Below, piece by piece: positions 27,162 through 35,549 of a stretch of 64,000 bases of DNA. The DNA lies in NCBI GenBank assembly GCA_003554865.1, contig PWHJ01000001.1:78046-142045 (forward strand), written 5' to 3'. Within the stretch, counting starts at the first letter, position 1; each line of letters starts with the position of its first letter. Both the position numbers and the translations under genes were made by a program. The DNA is from Bacteroidota bacterium (GTDB lineage: Bacteria > Bacteroidota > Bacteroidia > Bacteroidales > PUMT01). Under the pieces are notes generated by a model. It was not told where the DNA came from. It saw only the letters and a list, made by a program, of their open reading frames with translations, and searched no databases.

Positions 27162-27704
27162 ATGGACTCCGGGAGCTTTAAAAATGATATTTTACCTATG
27201 AAGCAAAAACTTTACCGTTTTGCTTTAAGGTTGCTGGGCGATCACGATGAAGCTCTGGATGCGGTACAGGATATTTTTATAAAGCTTTGGAGTTTGCGCG
27301 ATAAACTGCATACATACAACAGCACAGAGGCTTTTGCTATGAAGATTACAAAAAATCATTGTCTTGACAGGCTTAAAAGAAAACGTACGGTGTCGATTGA
27401 TGAAAACAGCGCCCGGGAAAGATATGAATCCGGCAGTGATATTCTCCGTAATGCAGAAATGGAAGATGCCGCAGGTATAATAAAGCGGTTTATAGAGGTT
27501 TTGCCTTCCCAGCAAAAGATGGTCATACAGCTCAGGGATGTTGAAGGATATGAATTCAATGAAATTGAATCAATACTTGGTATGGAGATTAATACCATAA
27601 GAGTGAATTTGTCAAGGGCAAGGAAAAAAGTCAGGGAACAGTTTATAAATTATAACAGATATGGATCAGAAGAAAATAAGGGCTTTGCTGGTAAAATTCT
27701 ATAA
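27162..27704 (+). CDS. ECF RNA polymerase sigma factor
   Basis: A 180-residue sigma-70 family ECF protein. Region 2 (about 15-85: YRFALRLLGDHDEALDAVQD and the -10-binding helix) and region 4 (about 115-165: LPSQQKMVIQLRDVEGYEFN, then an HTH) are complete, with no extra domains. It overlaps by 44 bases the downstream anti-sigma-like gene, so the pair is translationally coupled. The stimulus is unknown. Confidence 0.92.
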   Translation: MDSGSFKNDILPMKQKLYRFALRLLGDHDEALDAVQDIFIKLWSLRDKLHTYNSTEAFAMKITKNHCLDRLKRKRTVSIDENSARERYESGSDILRNAEMEDAAGIIKRFIEVLPSQQKMVIQLRDVEGYEFNEIESILGMEINTIRVNLSRARKKVREQFINYNRYGSEENKGFAGKIL

Positions 27705-28194
27705 CGGTGAAACCAAAAGGGAAGAGGAGGAAATTTTGTCTCAGTTTTTCCTCTCCGGTGAAGTACCGGCTGATTTGCAAGACGATAAAGCATATTTTCT
27801 CGGCCTGCAGGGTGAATCATCAATTGAAATACCTGACCAGGATTTTGAAGAAAGGCTTTTTGAAACCCTGCAGCAAAGGAGCAATAGTAAAGCCCCTGGC
27901 AGACCGAAAATGTTTTATTTGCGCATTACCGGAATTGCAGCTGCTTTTTTGATTGCTGCAGGGTCTTATTTTATTCTTATGCGTGATGATGATTTGAAAG
28001 GTTTCAGCGATCAATATGCAATTGAAGATCCTCACAGGGCTTATGAGGAGGCAAAAAACACGCTTTTGCTGGTCTCAGGCGTTATGAGCACCGGACAAGA
28101 GGATTTGCAAATGTTATCGAAATTCGATAATGCAAAAGATGAACTTTCCCTGTTTTCAAGGTTTTACGAGACAAAAGAAATGATAAGCAAATAA
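27661..28194 (+). CDS. Putative membrane anti-sigma factor
   Basis: A 177-residue protein with a cytoplasmic N-terminal half (DQKKIRALLVKFYNGETKRE, a FecR/anti-sigma-like start), one transmembrane helix (about 87-105: RITGIAAAFLIAAGSYFIL) and a small periplasmic tail. It begins inside the sigma gene in another frame. Position and topology argue that it holds the ECF sigma factor inactive at the membrane. I see no conserved zinc motif, so the family assignment is by context. Confidence 0.75.
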   Translation: MDQKKIRALLVKFYNGETKREEEEILSQFFLSGEVPADLQDDKAYFLGLQGESSIEIPDQDFEERLFETLQQRSNSKAPGRPKMFYLRITGIAAAFLIAAGSYFILMRDDDLKGFSDQYAIEDPHRAYEEAKNTLLLVSGVMSTGQEDLQMLSKFDNAKDELSLFSRFYETKEMISK

Positions 28195-28214
28195 ATAAAT
28201 TAAATTATTGAACA

Positions 28215-28727
28215 ATGAGAACAACTGTGTTTACAATTTTGCTTGTTGCCGCTTCTTTTGCGGCAATTGCCCAAACTGGCCCGGTCGACAGGCTTTTTGA
28301 GAAATATTCGAACAAAGAGGGCTTCACATCTGTATATATATCAAGGGGCATGTTCAGCTTGTTTGCAGAGATGGAAACAGATGATGAGGAGTTTGATAAG
28401 ATATTTAAAAATCTCAGGGAAATAAAAATTATCTCCAGCAGCAAATCAGGTAAAGCCGGTGATGTTGATTTTTACAATGAAGTAATAAAAGATCTGCCCG
28501 TTGAGCTTTACGAGGAGCTTATGGTGGTTAGGGAGAAAGATCAGAATTTCAGGTTCCTGATGATGGAAGAAAACGGGTTTGTATCCGAGTTGCTTATGAT
28601 AGCCGGCGGCAGTAAAAACAATGCTCTTATAAGCATTCGCGGGGAGATCGACCTGAAGTCAATTGCCTCTTTGTCCAGGGCTATGAATCTGCAGGGGTTG
28701 GAGCAACTGGAAAATATTGAGAAATAG
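28215..28727 (+). CDS. DUF4252 exported protein
   Basis: A 170-residue protein with a cleavable signal peptide (about 1-19: FTILLVAASFAAIAQ) and the DUF4252 pattern VDRLFEKYSNKEGFTSVYIS early in the mature part. The C-terminal half is GEIDLKSIASLSRAMN. DUF4252 proteins of Bacteroidota often follow an ECF sigma/anti-sigma pair, as here (20-base gap). Function is unknown; it is likely periplasmic and part of the same stress regulon. Confidence 0.8.
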   Translation: MRTTVFTILLVAASFAAIAQTGPVDRLFEKYSNKEGFTSVYISRGMFSLFAEMETDDEEFDKIFKNLREIKIISSSKSGKAGDVDFYNEVIKDLPVELYEELMVVREKDQNFRFLMMEENGFVSELLMIAGGSKNNALISIRGEIDLKSIASLSRAMNLQGLEQLENIEK

Positions 28728-28761
28728 CAGTTGGCCCGGCTCTGGCCGAGACAATTAAATG

Positions 28762-28819
28762 AAATGCCGGTGTTTCATGTGTGCTGATACATATGGGGCA
28801 GATGCCGGCATTTGTTTTT
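28762..28819 (+). terminator. Probable terminator after DUF4252
   Basis: The arms AAATGCCGG (28762-28770) and CCGGCATTT (28805-28813) pair perfectly around a 34-base loop that contains its own ATGT/ACAT stem, followed by GTTTTTATT. The position fits the end of the sigma operon. The large loop makes the call moderate. Confidence 0.5.
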
Positions 28820-28847
28820 ATTACTGAAGTCTGACAGGGAATTACGG

Positions 28848-30104
28848 TCAGCTCTTTATAAGTTCGATAACGGTTATCTCAGGCGGCATTCCCACCCTTC
28901 CCGGGAAGGCTGTGATACCCAGTCCCCTGTTCACATAGAGATACTGGTTGTTTTCCCTGTATAATCCGGCCCATCGGGGATACATTCTTCTTATGGGGCT
29001 CCACTTTATATTGGCAGTTTCAATGCCGAACTGCATACCATGGGTATGCCCTGCACATGTAAGATCGATCCCGGTTTTGCCAAGAACTTCTTCATCCCAG
29101 TGAGTGGGATCGTGGGTGAGCAATATAGTGAAAGGAATACTTTCTGTATTCTCCATCGCCTTTGGCAGGTTGCCGTATTGGGGAAAAGGAGGAAGCCCCC
29201 AGTTCTCCACACCTATTACGGCAATTTTTTCATTGCCTGATGTGAGAGTACAGGAATCGTTATTTAAAACCGTGAATCCCATTTTTTCCTTTGTATTAAG
29301 CAGCTCGGCCATATTCTTTTCTTTGGCCTCCTTTGAGCTCCACTGGAAATAGTCGCCGTAATCATGATTTCCGAGAACGGAAAATTTACCCGAGCCTGAC
29401 TTCATACTTGCCAGCAAATCCCTGAATCCGTGTAGCTCACTTGCAAAATTGTTGATAATATCCCCGGTATGAAAAATAACATCTGCTTCCTGCTCATTGA
29501 TTATTTCAACCGCCCCGGCCAGCCTGTCATAATACCCGTGAAAACCTCCCATATGAAGGTCTGAGATTTGTACAATCCTGAAGCCGTTGAATTCCTGGGG
29601 AAGATTACCGAAAGCAATTTTTTTGTATATAACATTGAAATTAAACCTTCCCCTTGTAATTCCGTTGAGGATTCCCAAAAAAGGCAGACCGGCGGCAATA
29701 ACGCCCACTCTGGTTATAAATCCGGAACGGCTCATTTTTTCACTGCCGGATGAGTTTTCCGGTTTGGCTCCTTTATGGAAGAAGTGTTTTATTTTGGTAT
29801 AAAGAAGAACTATATCGTCGGTCAGATGGAAAAGGATAAAAAAAAGCCTGGGAACATAAAAAAGTACCGTAAAGCCCATAATATAAATGAATGCGTTGAA
29901 AATCCGCAAATCCTTCTCGCCCGTATTTATGTGAAGTAGGATTGAAACAGAAGAAATTAAGGCAAACGGAACAAGCCAGAAAGTTATCTTAAGTCCTTTT
30001 TGCAGCCACAAAGGAGATACATTCCTTATCAGCAGAGAAAATCCCTTGAAAACATACAGGTCTGTAAGTATTAAAACTACTGAAAATATTACAAGTGGAA
30101 GCAT
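28848..30104 (-). CDS. Membrane-anchored metallophosphoesterase (YkuE-like)
   Basis: A 418-residue protein. The N-terminal ~100 residues hold three to four membrane segments. After a basic linker and another hydrophobic stretch, the calcineurin-like phosphoesterase domain (about 170-418) has the metal ligands in QISDLHMGGFHGYY, HTGDIINN, GNHDYGDYF, LTHDPTHWD and CAGHTHGMQFG. Relatives act on phospholipid or nucleotide phosphoesters at the membrane, but the substrate here is unknown. It follows the small gene at 30126 by 21 bases on the same strand and is probably co-transcribed. Confidence 0.9.
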   Translation of the reverse strand: MLPLVIFSVVLILTDLYVFKGFSLLIRNVSPLWLQKGLKITFWLVPFALISSVSILLHINTGEKDLRIFNAFIYIMGFTVLFYVPRLFFILFHLTDDIVLLYTKIKHFFHKGAKPENSSGSEKMSRSGFITRVGVIAAGLPFLGILNGITRGRFNFNVIYKKIAFGNLPQEFNGFRIVQISDLHMGGFHGYYDRLAGAVEIINEQEADVIFHTGDIINNFASELHGFRDLLASMKSGSGKFSVLGNHDYGDYFQWSSKEAKEKNMAELLNTKEKMGFTVLNNDSCTLTSGNEKIAVIGVENWGLPPFPQYGNLPKAMENTESIPFTILLTHDPTHWDEEVLGKTGIDLTCAGHTHGMQFGIETANIKWSPIRRMYPRWAGLYRENNQYLYVNRGLGITAFPGRVGMPPEITVIELIKS

Positions 30105-30125
30105 GCTGGAGCCGATAATGGTTTA

Positions 30126-30398
30126 TTAATAATAAACTTCCCAGAATTCAACTTCCGAAGGAGATATCTCATCAGGATCATCTGGGTTGCGTGAAGCGGT
30201 GACCAGCTCGATGTATTCTTCGGCGGCAACCATAGATTCGACGCTCATAAGTACTTTGATACGGTTGGGGTTGTTCATGTCCCTGAAAATATTCTCAACA
30301 GTTAACCCGGCCTGTATTCTTTTCGGTTCATTATCAGAAAAAGCCTTGGTCCACTTTTTGAAGTCATCAACATTATAAATTGCCGACATGAAAATCAT
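30126..30398 (-). CDS. Small conserved protein with predicted dimeric alpha/beta-barrel fold
   Basis: A 90-residue hypothetical protein. The start could be the ATG at 30398 or the one at 30389. The N-terminal strand-helix (SAIYNVDDFKKWTKAFSDNE) and the later VLMSVESMVAAEEYIEL pattern look like the ferredoxin-like dimeric barrels of monooxygenase-type proteins, but I see no catalytic motif. It is upstream of the metallophosphoesterase in the same direction. Confidence 0.7.
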   Translation of the reverse strand: MIFMSAIYNVDDFKKWTKAFSDNEPKRIQAGLTVENIFRDMNNPNRIKVLMSVESMVAAEEYIELVTASRNPDDPDEISPSEVEFWEVYY

Positions 30399-30715
30399 AA
30401 CCCGCTTTCATTTAGTCCATTTTTAATAACATTTATACAAATCTATAAAAACTTTTCCTATACCCTGTTTTTGAACGCTAAAACGTTTTCATAACAAACA
30501 ATATTACATTTCCAAATGTTTAGTTTAAAAGGCTTTGTAAAAACGTAAATCACATAATTCTTCTTCAAATTAATTTAAAATTTTCTTTTGCACCGCAATT
30601 TTAACAATATTAACTTAAACATAACTATTTTTGCAGATAGAGGTCAAAATGTCAACTTTTTATATATTGGCATTAACAGGTAAAATGAGAGTTTAATCAA
30701 AAATTTTTTTAAAAA
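30399..30715. other. Intergenic region with divergent promoters
   Basis: It contains CAAATCTA (30438-30445; TAGATTTG on the minus strand), a possible -7 box for the 30126 gene. TATTTTTG (30626-30633) is a likely -7 box for the outer-membrane protein gene. A 15-codon open frame, 30649-30696, lies within the predicted leader. The rest is AT-rich and featureless. Confidence 0.4.
30626..30633 (+). promoter_or_regulatory. -7 box upstream of outer-membrane barrel gene
   Basis: TATTTTTG matches TAnnTTTG, predicting a leader of about 75 bases before the ATG at 30716. There is no good -33 TTG at 19-23 bases. Confidence 0.45.
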
Positions 30716-31333
30716 ATGAAAAAGCTTATATTATTCACATTGTTTATTTTTATAGCATTAAATGCTGTTTCTCAGATTAATTACGGCATAAGGGGAGGTG
30801 TTAGCTCTTCGGACTTTAAGGCGGATGAAATAAGAACTGAAGATTTTGATGTCAGCTCCCTTAAAGAACGCAATATGGGTTTTCACGGTGGACTGGTCGT
30901 TCAGGTTAATTTTTTCAATCTGTTTCTTCAGCCCGAGCTTTTGATTTCAACTGCAACAAATGATCTTAAAGTTGAAGATTTATCTGATGGATCATTCGAA
31001 ACTGTCAATCAGCATTTCACCAAGCTCGACTTCCCTGTGCTTTTTGGAAGGCGGTTCGGTCCGCTTCGCATTGGAGTCGGACCGGTCGGAACCGTCATGT
31101 TGAACCAAACCTCGGAACTTGAGAATATTACAGGATACAAAGAGAAGTTTAACACAGCTACCTTCGGTTATCAGGTTGGAGCCGGAATAGACATTCTTGA
31201 TTTTATCGGTCTTGATGTCAGGTATGAAGGTAATTTGAGCAGACTGGGCAGTGGAATGGTTGTTGGCGGACAGGAAAGGGAATTCGATTCCCGCGCCAGT
31301 CAGTTCATTTTTAGTGCCGCTGTATATTTCTGA
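30716..31333 (+). CDS. Outer-membrane beta-barrel protein (PorT-like)
   Basis: A 205-residue protein with a signal peptide (about 1-20, ending NAVSQ) and a small beta-barrel of about eight amphipathic strands (INYGIRGGVSSSDF; FGYQVGAGIDILDFIGLDV), ending in an aromatic residue (FSAAVYF) as outer-membrane barrels do. It belongs to the outer_membrane_beta-barrel_2/PorT-like class. No function is inferred. Confidence 0.8.
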   Translation: MKKLILFTLFIFIALNAVSQINYGIRGGVSSSDFKADEIRTEDFDVSSLKERNMGFHGGLVVQVNFFNLFLQPELLISTATNDLKVEDLSDGSFETVNQHFTKLDFPVLFGRRFGPLRIGVGPVGTVMLNQTSELENITGYKEKFNTATFGYQVGAGIDILDFIGLDVRYEGNLSRLGSGMVVGGQEREFDSRASQFIFSAAVYF

Positions 31334-31423
31334 TCTGTAGAGATGACAAAAATCCTGTCTATCCCTGTAATTTTATTGCGGTTAATTCGTAAATAATTTT
31401 GCAGATTTTTAAATAGTTGAATC

Positions 31424-31921
31424 ATGCCGGCGATTATGTCCTTTAAGCCAAAAGATAAAACCATTCTTTTTGAACCGGGTAACTGGTACCGCCTTACCAT
31501 AATTAAAACTGTTTCCATCCCTCATGATCAGGATTACTATGTTTTAAAAGATGATAGCGGACAAAACTACCTTATTCCCGCAACTTATTATAAGCATTAC
31601 GGACTTTATCCCGGCAAAAGGATCATGTGTCATCTTGACCGCATAAATTGCCTTGGTCGTTTATTCTTTGAGCCTGAACACCCCTATTACCAACACGGGA
31701 AAAACTATTATTTCCGTTTTAAACGCTGCAAAACCAATGAATCCGGCTATGGCAAATTGATTGCAATAGTAGCCGACCGCTTCAGCAGGGAATATGAAAC
31801 TATCCCTTTTCACGGAAAAATAGCCGACCCTCCGCCTGATGAGATACTTTGTAAAGTAACACGAATTAAAAAAGCTCAGCTTTACCTGCAGGTTGCAGAC
31901 CCGGAAATTTTAAAACCCTGA
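31424..31921 (+). CDS. Conserved hypothetical protein
   Basis: A 165-residue protein I do not recognise. It is beta-rich without signal or membrane segments. Segments such as YRLTIIKTVSIPHDQDYYVL and GKRIMCHLDRINCLGRLFFE suggest one or two OB/S1-like barrels, and the repeated pattern RFKRCKTNESGYGKLIAIV supports an internal duplication. TAATTTTG at 31394-31401 could be its -7 box. Confidence 0.65.
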   Translation: MPAIMSFKPKDKTILFEPGNWYRLTIIKTVSIPHDQDYYVLKDDSGQNYLIPATYYKHYGLYPGKRIMCHLDRINCLGRLFFEPEHPYYQHGKNYYFRFKRCKTNESGYGKLIAIVADRFSREYETIPFHGKIADPPPDEILCKVTRIKKAQLYLQVADPEILKP

Positions 31922-32131
31922 ATGCTCTGGTTTGCAAATGATTGAGTGAGTTTTTTTATGAATGTAAAATTTTTTTATAGATTTGCTTTATATCAGAAAA
32001 TATTTATTTAATACATTTTCAGCCTTTTGTGTAAAAGGAAGTTGTTGATAAATTGTTTGTAATTATTCTAAATTATTGCAGTTATTTAAAATATTGTTAT
32101 TTAGCATTGTAATTGTAGTTATAATCTGATC
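31922..32131. other. AT-rich intergenic DNA upstream of copy B element
   Basis: TAGATTTG (31978-31985) is a possible -7 box that could transcribe through the following element. The block 32075-32096 is 21/22 identical to 8489-8510 upstream of dnaA. No gene was seen. Confidence 0.4.
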
Positions 32132-32268
32132 TTATGAACCCCCATCAGCCTTTGGCAGACAAAATAAGATGAATATACATGGGGGTCCATTCATAAAAAA
32201 GAAATGAATTTAATTGACATACTATAATAACTTATTGAAAATTAGCTTAATTAACTTTGTTTGTACAG
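32132..32268 (+). promoter_or_regulatory. 137-base structured leader/promoter element, copy B
   Basis: Second copy of the element at 24356-24492, again ending at an ATG (32269). The outer arms ATGAACCCCCAT (32134-32145) and ATGGGGGTCCAT (32179-32190) pair at 11 of 12 positions. The inner GCC-TTT-GGC (32148-32156) replaces the palindrome of copy A. ATTCAT/ATGAAT (32189-32209) is the third hairpin. TTAGCTTAAT is at 32242 and TAACTTTG, a TAnnTTTG box, at 32252-32259. Stems are kept while their sequences differ, which is evidence for a structural role. Confidence 0.55.
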
Positions 32269-33636
32269 ATGAACATTTCGTCACTTTTTTGCTGGCAAGG
32301 CAAAACTATCGGATTGCTAAAAAGAGGCATCATTTTGAAGATCTCAATGATTGCCGCTATATATTTTTGGGATGTTGCCGCCGGTTCTTTGGGTATGACC
32401 TCAGGCGGGAATATGCATCATTCCGGCCACGTTGCATCTTTATCCCACCGCATTGACAATAATTTATCCGAAATTGAGGAGTTCAGCCAACTGGAAGAGA
32501 ATATCAGAAACCTCATAGGAAGGTATGATATAAAAGGTGCATCAATAGCAGTTACAAAAGATGAAAAACTTGTTTATGCAAAGGGGATAGGCTACGCAGA
32601 TAAGGAGAGGGGCGAAAAGGTTGAGCCCTCCCACAGATTCAGGCTTGCAAGTGTTTCCAAGCTTATAACTGCCATTACAATAATGAAGATGCATGAGGAA
32701 GGCCTACTGGATATTGACGACAGGGTTTTCGGCACTGAAGGTATCCTTAACGATTCTCTCTATGGTGATTATGCCGACACCCGGGTTGAAAACATACGTG
32801 TAAGACACTTGCTGAACCATTCCGGAGGATGGAACCGCCGTTTTGGTGATCACATGTTCATGCCTGACCTGGTTGCGCGTGAGATGAATGCGGACAAGCC
32901 TGTAGAGGTCTCTGATATAATACGCTTTGCACTGAGCAAAAGGCTTCATTTCACCCCGGGCAGCCGCACAAGCTATTCAAACCTGGGTTATGCAATACTG
33001 GGCAAAGTAATTGAAAAGGTTTCAGGGGAATCATACGAAAGTTACGTAAGATCGTTCATACTGGAGCCGCTTGGAATTTATAACATGGAGATCGGTTCCA
33101 GCATGTACAGCGGTGAAAATGAAGTTACATATTATGAACATGGTAATATTCCAAAAGCACTCTCTATATGCGGAAGCGGCGAAAAGGTCATGAGGTCATA
33201 CGGGGGAAATGATATCGAAGCCCTTGGAGCAGCCGGCGGATGGATAGCCCCGCCTTCCGAGATCATGAAGCTGATAGTTGCCGTAGACGGAAATCCTCAT
33301 GTGCCGGATATTTTGTCGGAGGAATCAATTGAGCTTATGACTAACCCATCTTTCTCGGGCGGTCACACATTTGGCTGGAGAGGCACCAACGGGCGCGGCA
33401 GATGGTGGCGAACAGGCACCTTTGCCGGCACTTTTGCCCTTGTAATGAGGCAAAACAACGGCATAAACTGGATGGTGGCTTTTAATACCAGCACATGGAA
33501 AGGTTCGGCTATCGCCAGTGAAGTGAGGTGGGAAGTACAAACGGGACTCAACAGTGTAGGCCGGTGGCCGGATTATGATCTTTTTTATCACTTTGATAAT
33601 ATGCCATTTATTTATAATAATTTGGCATCAAATTAG
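32269..33636 (+). CDS. Serine beta-lactamase-like hydrolase (class C/esterase family)
   Basis: A 455-residue penicillin-binding-protein-like serine hydrolase. I place the start at the ATG at 32269, because an upstream TTG lies inside the promoter box and the neighbouring element ends here. The catalytic SxxK is in LASVSKLITAITIMKM (about residues 130-145) and YSN in the YxN position (SYSNLGYAILG, about 240). The third motif is HTF in SGGHTFGWRG. The N-terminus has a basic stretch and a hydrophobic segment (KISMIAAIYFWDVAAG), so it is probably exported. Whether it acts on beta-lactams, peptides or esters cannot be told. Confidence 0.85.
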   Translation: MNISSLFCWQGKTIGLLKRGIILKISMIAAIYFWDVAAGSLGMTSGGNMHHSGHVASLSHRIDNNLSEIEEFSQLEENIRNLIGRYDIKGASIAVTKDEKLVYAKGIGYADKERGEKVEPSHRFRLASVSKLITAITIMKMHEEGLLDIDDRVFGTEGILNDSLYGDYADTRVENIRVRHLLNHSGGWNRRFGDHMFMPDLVAREMNADKPVEVSDIIRFALSKRLHFTPGSRTSYSNLGYAILGKVIEKVSGESYESYVRSFILEPLGIYNMEIGSSMYSGENEVTYYEHGNIPKALSICGSGEKVMRSYGGNDIEALGAAGGWIAPPSEIMKLIVAVDGNPHVPDILSEESIELMTNPSFSGGHTFGWRGTNGRGRWWRTGTFAGTFALVMRQNNGINWMVAFNTSTWKGSAIASEVRWEVQTGLNSVGRWPDYDLFYHFDNMPFIYNNLASN

Positions 33637-33691
33637 TTTTTCACGGTCAGCAAGCTGACAAGATTATAGAAAGGCTAAACAACTACCGAAT

Positions 33692-34651
33692 ATGGAATTG
33701 ATGTATGCTCATCAGGTCGGGTTCAATCAAATACGGAAAGAGAAATTTGATTTTTTTATAACAGCTTCCGGTTATGAAGTCCGCTCCACATACCTTATGA
33801 ACAATGTGGAAATAGATGCCGGTAAAAAAATTTTTATCGGTTTCCATGAAAAAAAGGGAGTTCATGAGAGAAAAAAGAATGATGAAGCTTTCCGCCTTGC
33901 CGGTTTTGAAAACATTGAAATTTCATATTCAGAGGGAGGCAGGGTTTACCGGATAATTGACGATCTGTGCAAATCAACCGACAAGAATAATCTGAGATTC
34001 CTGATTGATTATTCCTGCATGAGCAAGACGTGGTATGCATCTATGATCAAGTATTTTATTGATAATGAATCTATTGGCAAAAACTTCGAGATATTTTTTT
34101 CTTATTCGCCTGCTGTATTTTCAGAGCCTCGTGAGGGAAGAAAAAGAAAATACCTTTCGCCTCCTTCCGGTCTTTTAAAACCAAACAAGTCTCCAGTAAA
34201 ACCGGTTGCCCTGGTGTTGGGACTGGGTTATGAAAAGATGCTCGGGGAAAGTTTTCTAAATAAGATAAAATATGACTCGCTTTATGTTTTTTACTCAAAC
34301 CCGGCTTTTGACAACCGTTATGTTGCCAAAATAATGGAAAACAACGAACAGATCCTGAAAAAGATCTCGCCCGAGAAAATTTTTACTTACCCTGTAGAGG
34401 ATCTGAAAAAAACCGACTCTGTCCTCACTTCCCTTTGCCTTGAGCTGCGCCTGAGCCATCATATTGCCTTATTGTCGGTTGGACCAAAACCTTTTACTCT
34501 TTCTTGCCTTTTGCTGGCGGCACGTTATCCTGATATTGAGGTTTGGGATGTAAAAACTGAGAAAGAAGTAGCTGTTTATGAAAGGTTCCCTTCAGGTGAG
34601 CCTTTGGTTTGCAAGGCTGTTTTCAGCAATGATGAAAATGAGTTTTTGTAA
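33692..34651 (+). CDS. Orphan protein, possible double Rossmann-like fold
   Basis: A 319-residue protein I do not recognise, without signal or membrane segments. The N-terminal half has alternating strands and helices (FDFFITASGYEVRSTYL; KIFIGFHEKKGVHER) and a conserved-looking LRFLIDYSCMSKTWYASMI. The second half (from about 170) starts a similar strand-loop unit, ALVLGLGYEKMLGESFL. The arrangement resembles two Rossmann-like sensor or nucleotidase domains. It sits 55 bases after the hydrolase gene and converges on the SiaC-like gene. Confidence 0.65.
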   Translation: MELMYAHQVGFNQIRKEKFDFFITASGYEVRSTYLMNNVEIDAGKKIFIGFHEKKGVHERKKNDEAFRLAGFENIEISYSEGGRVYRIIDDLCKSTDKNNLRFLIDYSCMSKTWYASMIKYFIDNESIGKNFEIFFSYSPAVFSEPREGRKRKYLSPPSGLLKPNKSPVKPVALVLGLGYEKMLGESFLNKIKYDSLYVFYSNPAFDNRYVAKIMENNEQILKKISPEKIFTYPVEDLKKTDSVLTSLCLELRLSHHIALLSVGPKPFTLSCLLLAARYPDIEVWDVKTEKEVAVYERFPSGEPLVCKAVFSNDENEFL

Positions 34652-34675
34652 TTGTGCGTGTAGTTGTTGAAAAAA

Positions 34676-35047
34676 TCAGCTGTACTCAATGAAGTTGAAT
34701 TCTATATTAAAAAGCGCCTCATAGTATTGTCCGCGCTCCAAAATGTCTTCATCCCCGTTCTCGTAATACCAGTTGATTACAAGCCTGTTATTTTTACGAA
34801 GCGGCAAAAGTGTTTCCAGTACCTGCAGTATGTATCTTGATGCCATACAGCTGAAATATTCAAGGTCAACATTTACAATAGTAACCGGTGGAGGGTCTTT
34901 CTTGTATTCTTTTAGCCACTTGATAACAGGGGTGAAAAATTGTGAAGGCTCTTCATGGATAAATCTTCCTTTAAAGCTGAAAATGCCCGATGGGTCAAGC
35001 TCTATCCACGGGGTATTATTGGTGGCCTCTATAGTCATTGTTCTCAT
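34676..35047 (-). CDS. SiaC/DUF1987 family regulatory protein, phospho-site altered
   Basis: A 123-residue DUF1987 protein. Family member SiaC of Pseudomonas is switched by phosphorylation of a Thr in a YxNTSS-type motif and controls a diguanylate cyclase. Here the equivalent segment is DLEYFSCMASRYIL, so Cys67 stands where I expect that Thr, with Ser66 and Ser70 nearby. Typical partners (SiaB kinase, PP2C phosphatase) are not in the window. It is downstream of the gene at 35068 by 20 bases on the same strand. Confidence 0.75.
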   Translation of the reverse strand: MRTMTIEATNNTPWIELDPSGIFSFKGRFIHEEPSQFFTPVIKWLKEYKKDPPPVTIVNVDLEYFSCMASRYILQVLETLLPLRKNNRLVINWYYENGDEDILERGQYYEALFNIEFNFIEYS

Positions 35048-35067
35048 AAAAAAGCTCTTTATACCTT

Positions 35068-35391
35068 TTAATTCTGGTCGAATTCATCAGGATCATGAGA
35101 ATATGTCTCGTCGTCGGGATCAATTTCAATATTTTCACTTTCACTTTCAGTTGCCGAACCGTCATATTCAATTAATTTGTCTTTTTCCTCCCTGTTGTCA
35201 ATTTTTACCCTGACTTTCACAAGATAACTTGCATACTCGGTATCAACGGTTATTCCATAAAAAACCCCCCCGTTACTGGCAGGTACTCTTATAACATAAT
35301 CGGAATACCCAAGCGGGTATTTTTTCCGGATAGCTTCCATTACCCCCGGGGGCAGATTGTCAATAGAGACAATTAACCGTTTTTTATACAT
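35068..35391 (-). CDS. Hypothetical acidic protein co-located with SiaC-like gene
   Basis: A 107-residue protein I do not recognise. The N-terminal ~70 residues form a compact alpha/beta unit (RLIVSIDNLPPGVMEAIRKK, GGVFYGITVDTEYASYLVKV), followed by a strongly acidic tail rich in Asp, Glu and Ser. It may be an adaptor or a small sensory protein working with the SiaC-like protein encoded 20 bases downstream. That link is positional only. Confidence 0.65.
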   Translation of the reverse strand: MYKKRLIVSIDNLPPGVMEAIRKKYPLGYSDYVIRVPASNGGVFYGITVDTEYASYLVKVRVKIDNREEKDKLIEYDGSATESESENIEIDPDDETYSHDPDEFDQN

Positions 35392-35549
35392 TTTCGTATG
35401 GTGATAAATACGACTTGTTGTTTAATACAGGTAAAATTCAGAAATTTTTTTAAATATAAAGATCAACGCTTATATATTTTTACATTTTTTCCATTATTTG
35501 TTTCCCGCCCCCGGGATCCGGCCTGCAGATCTGGACAAGGTAAATATTT

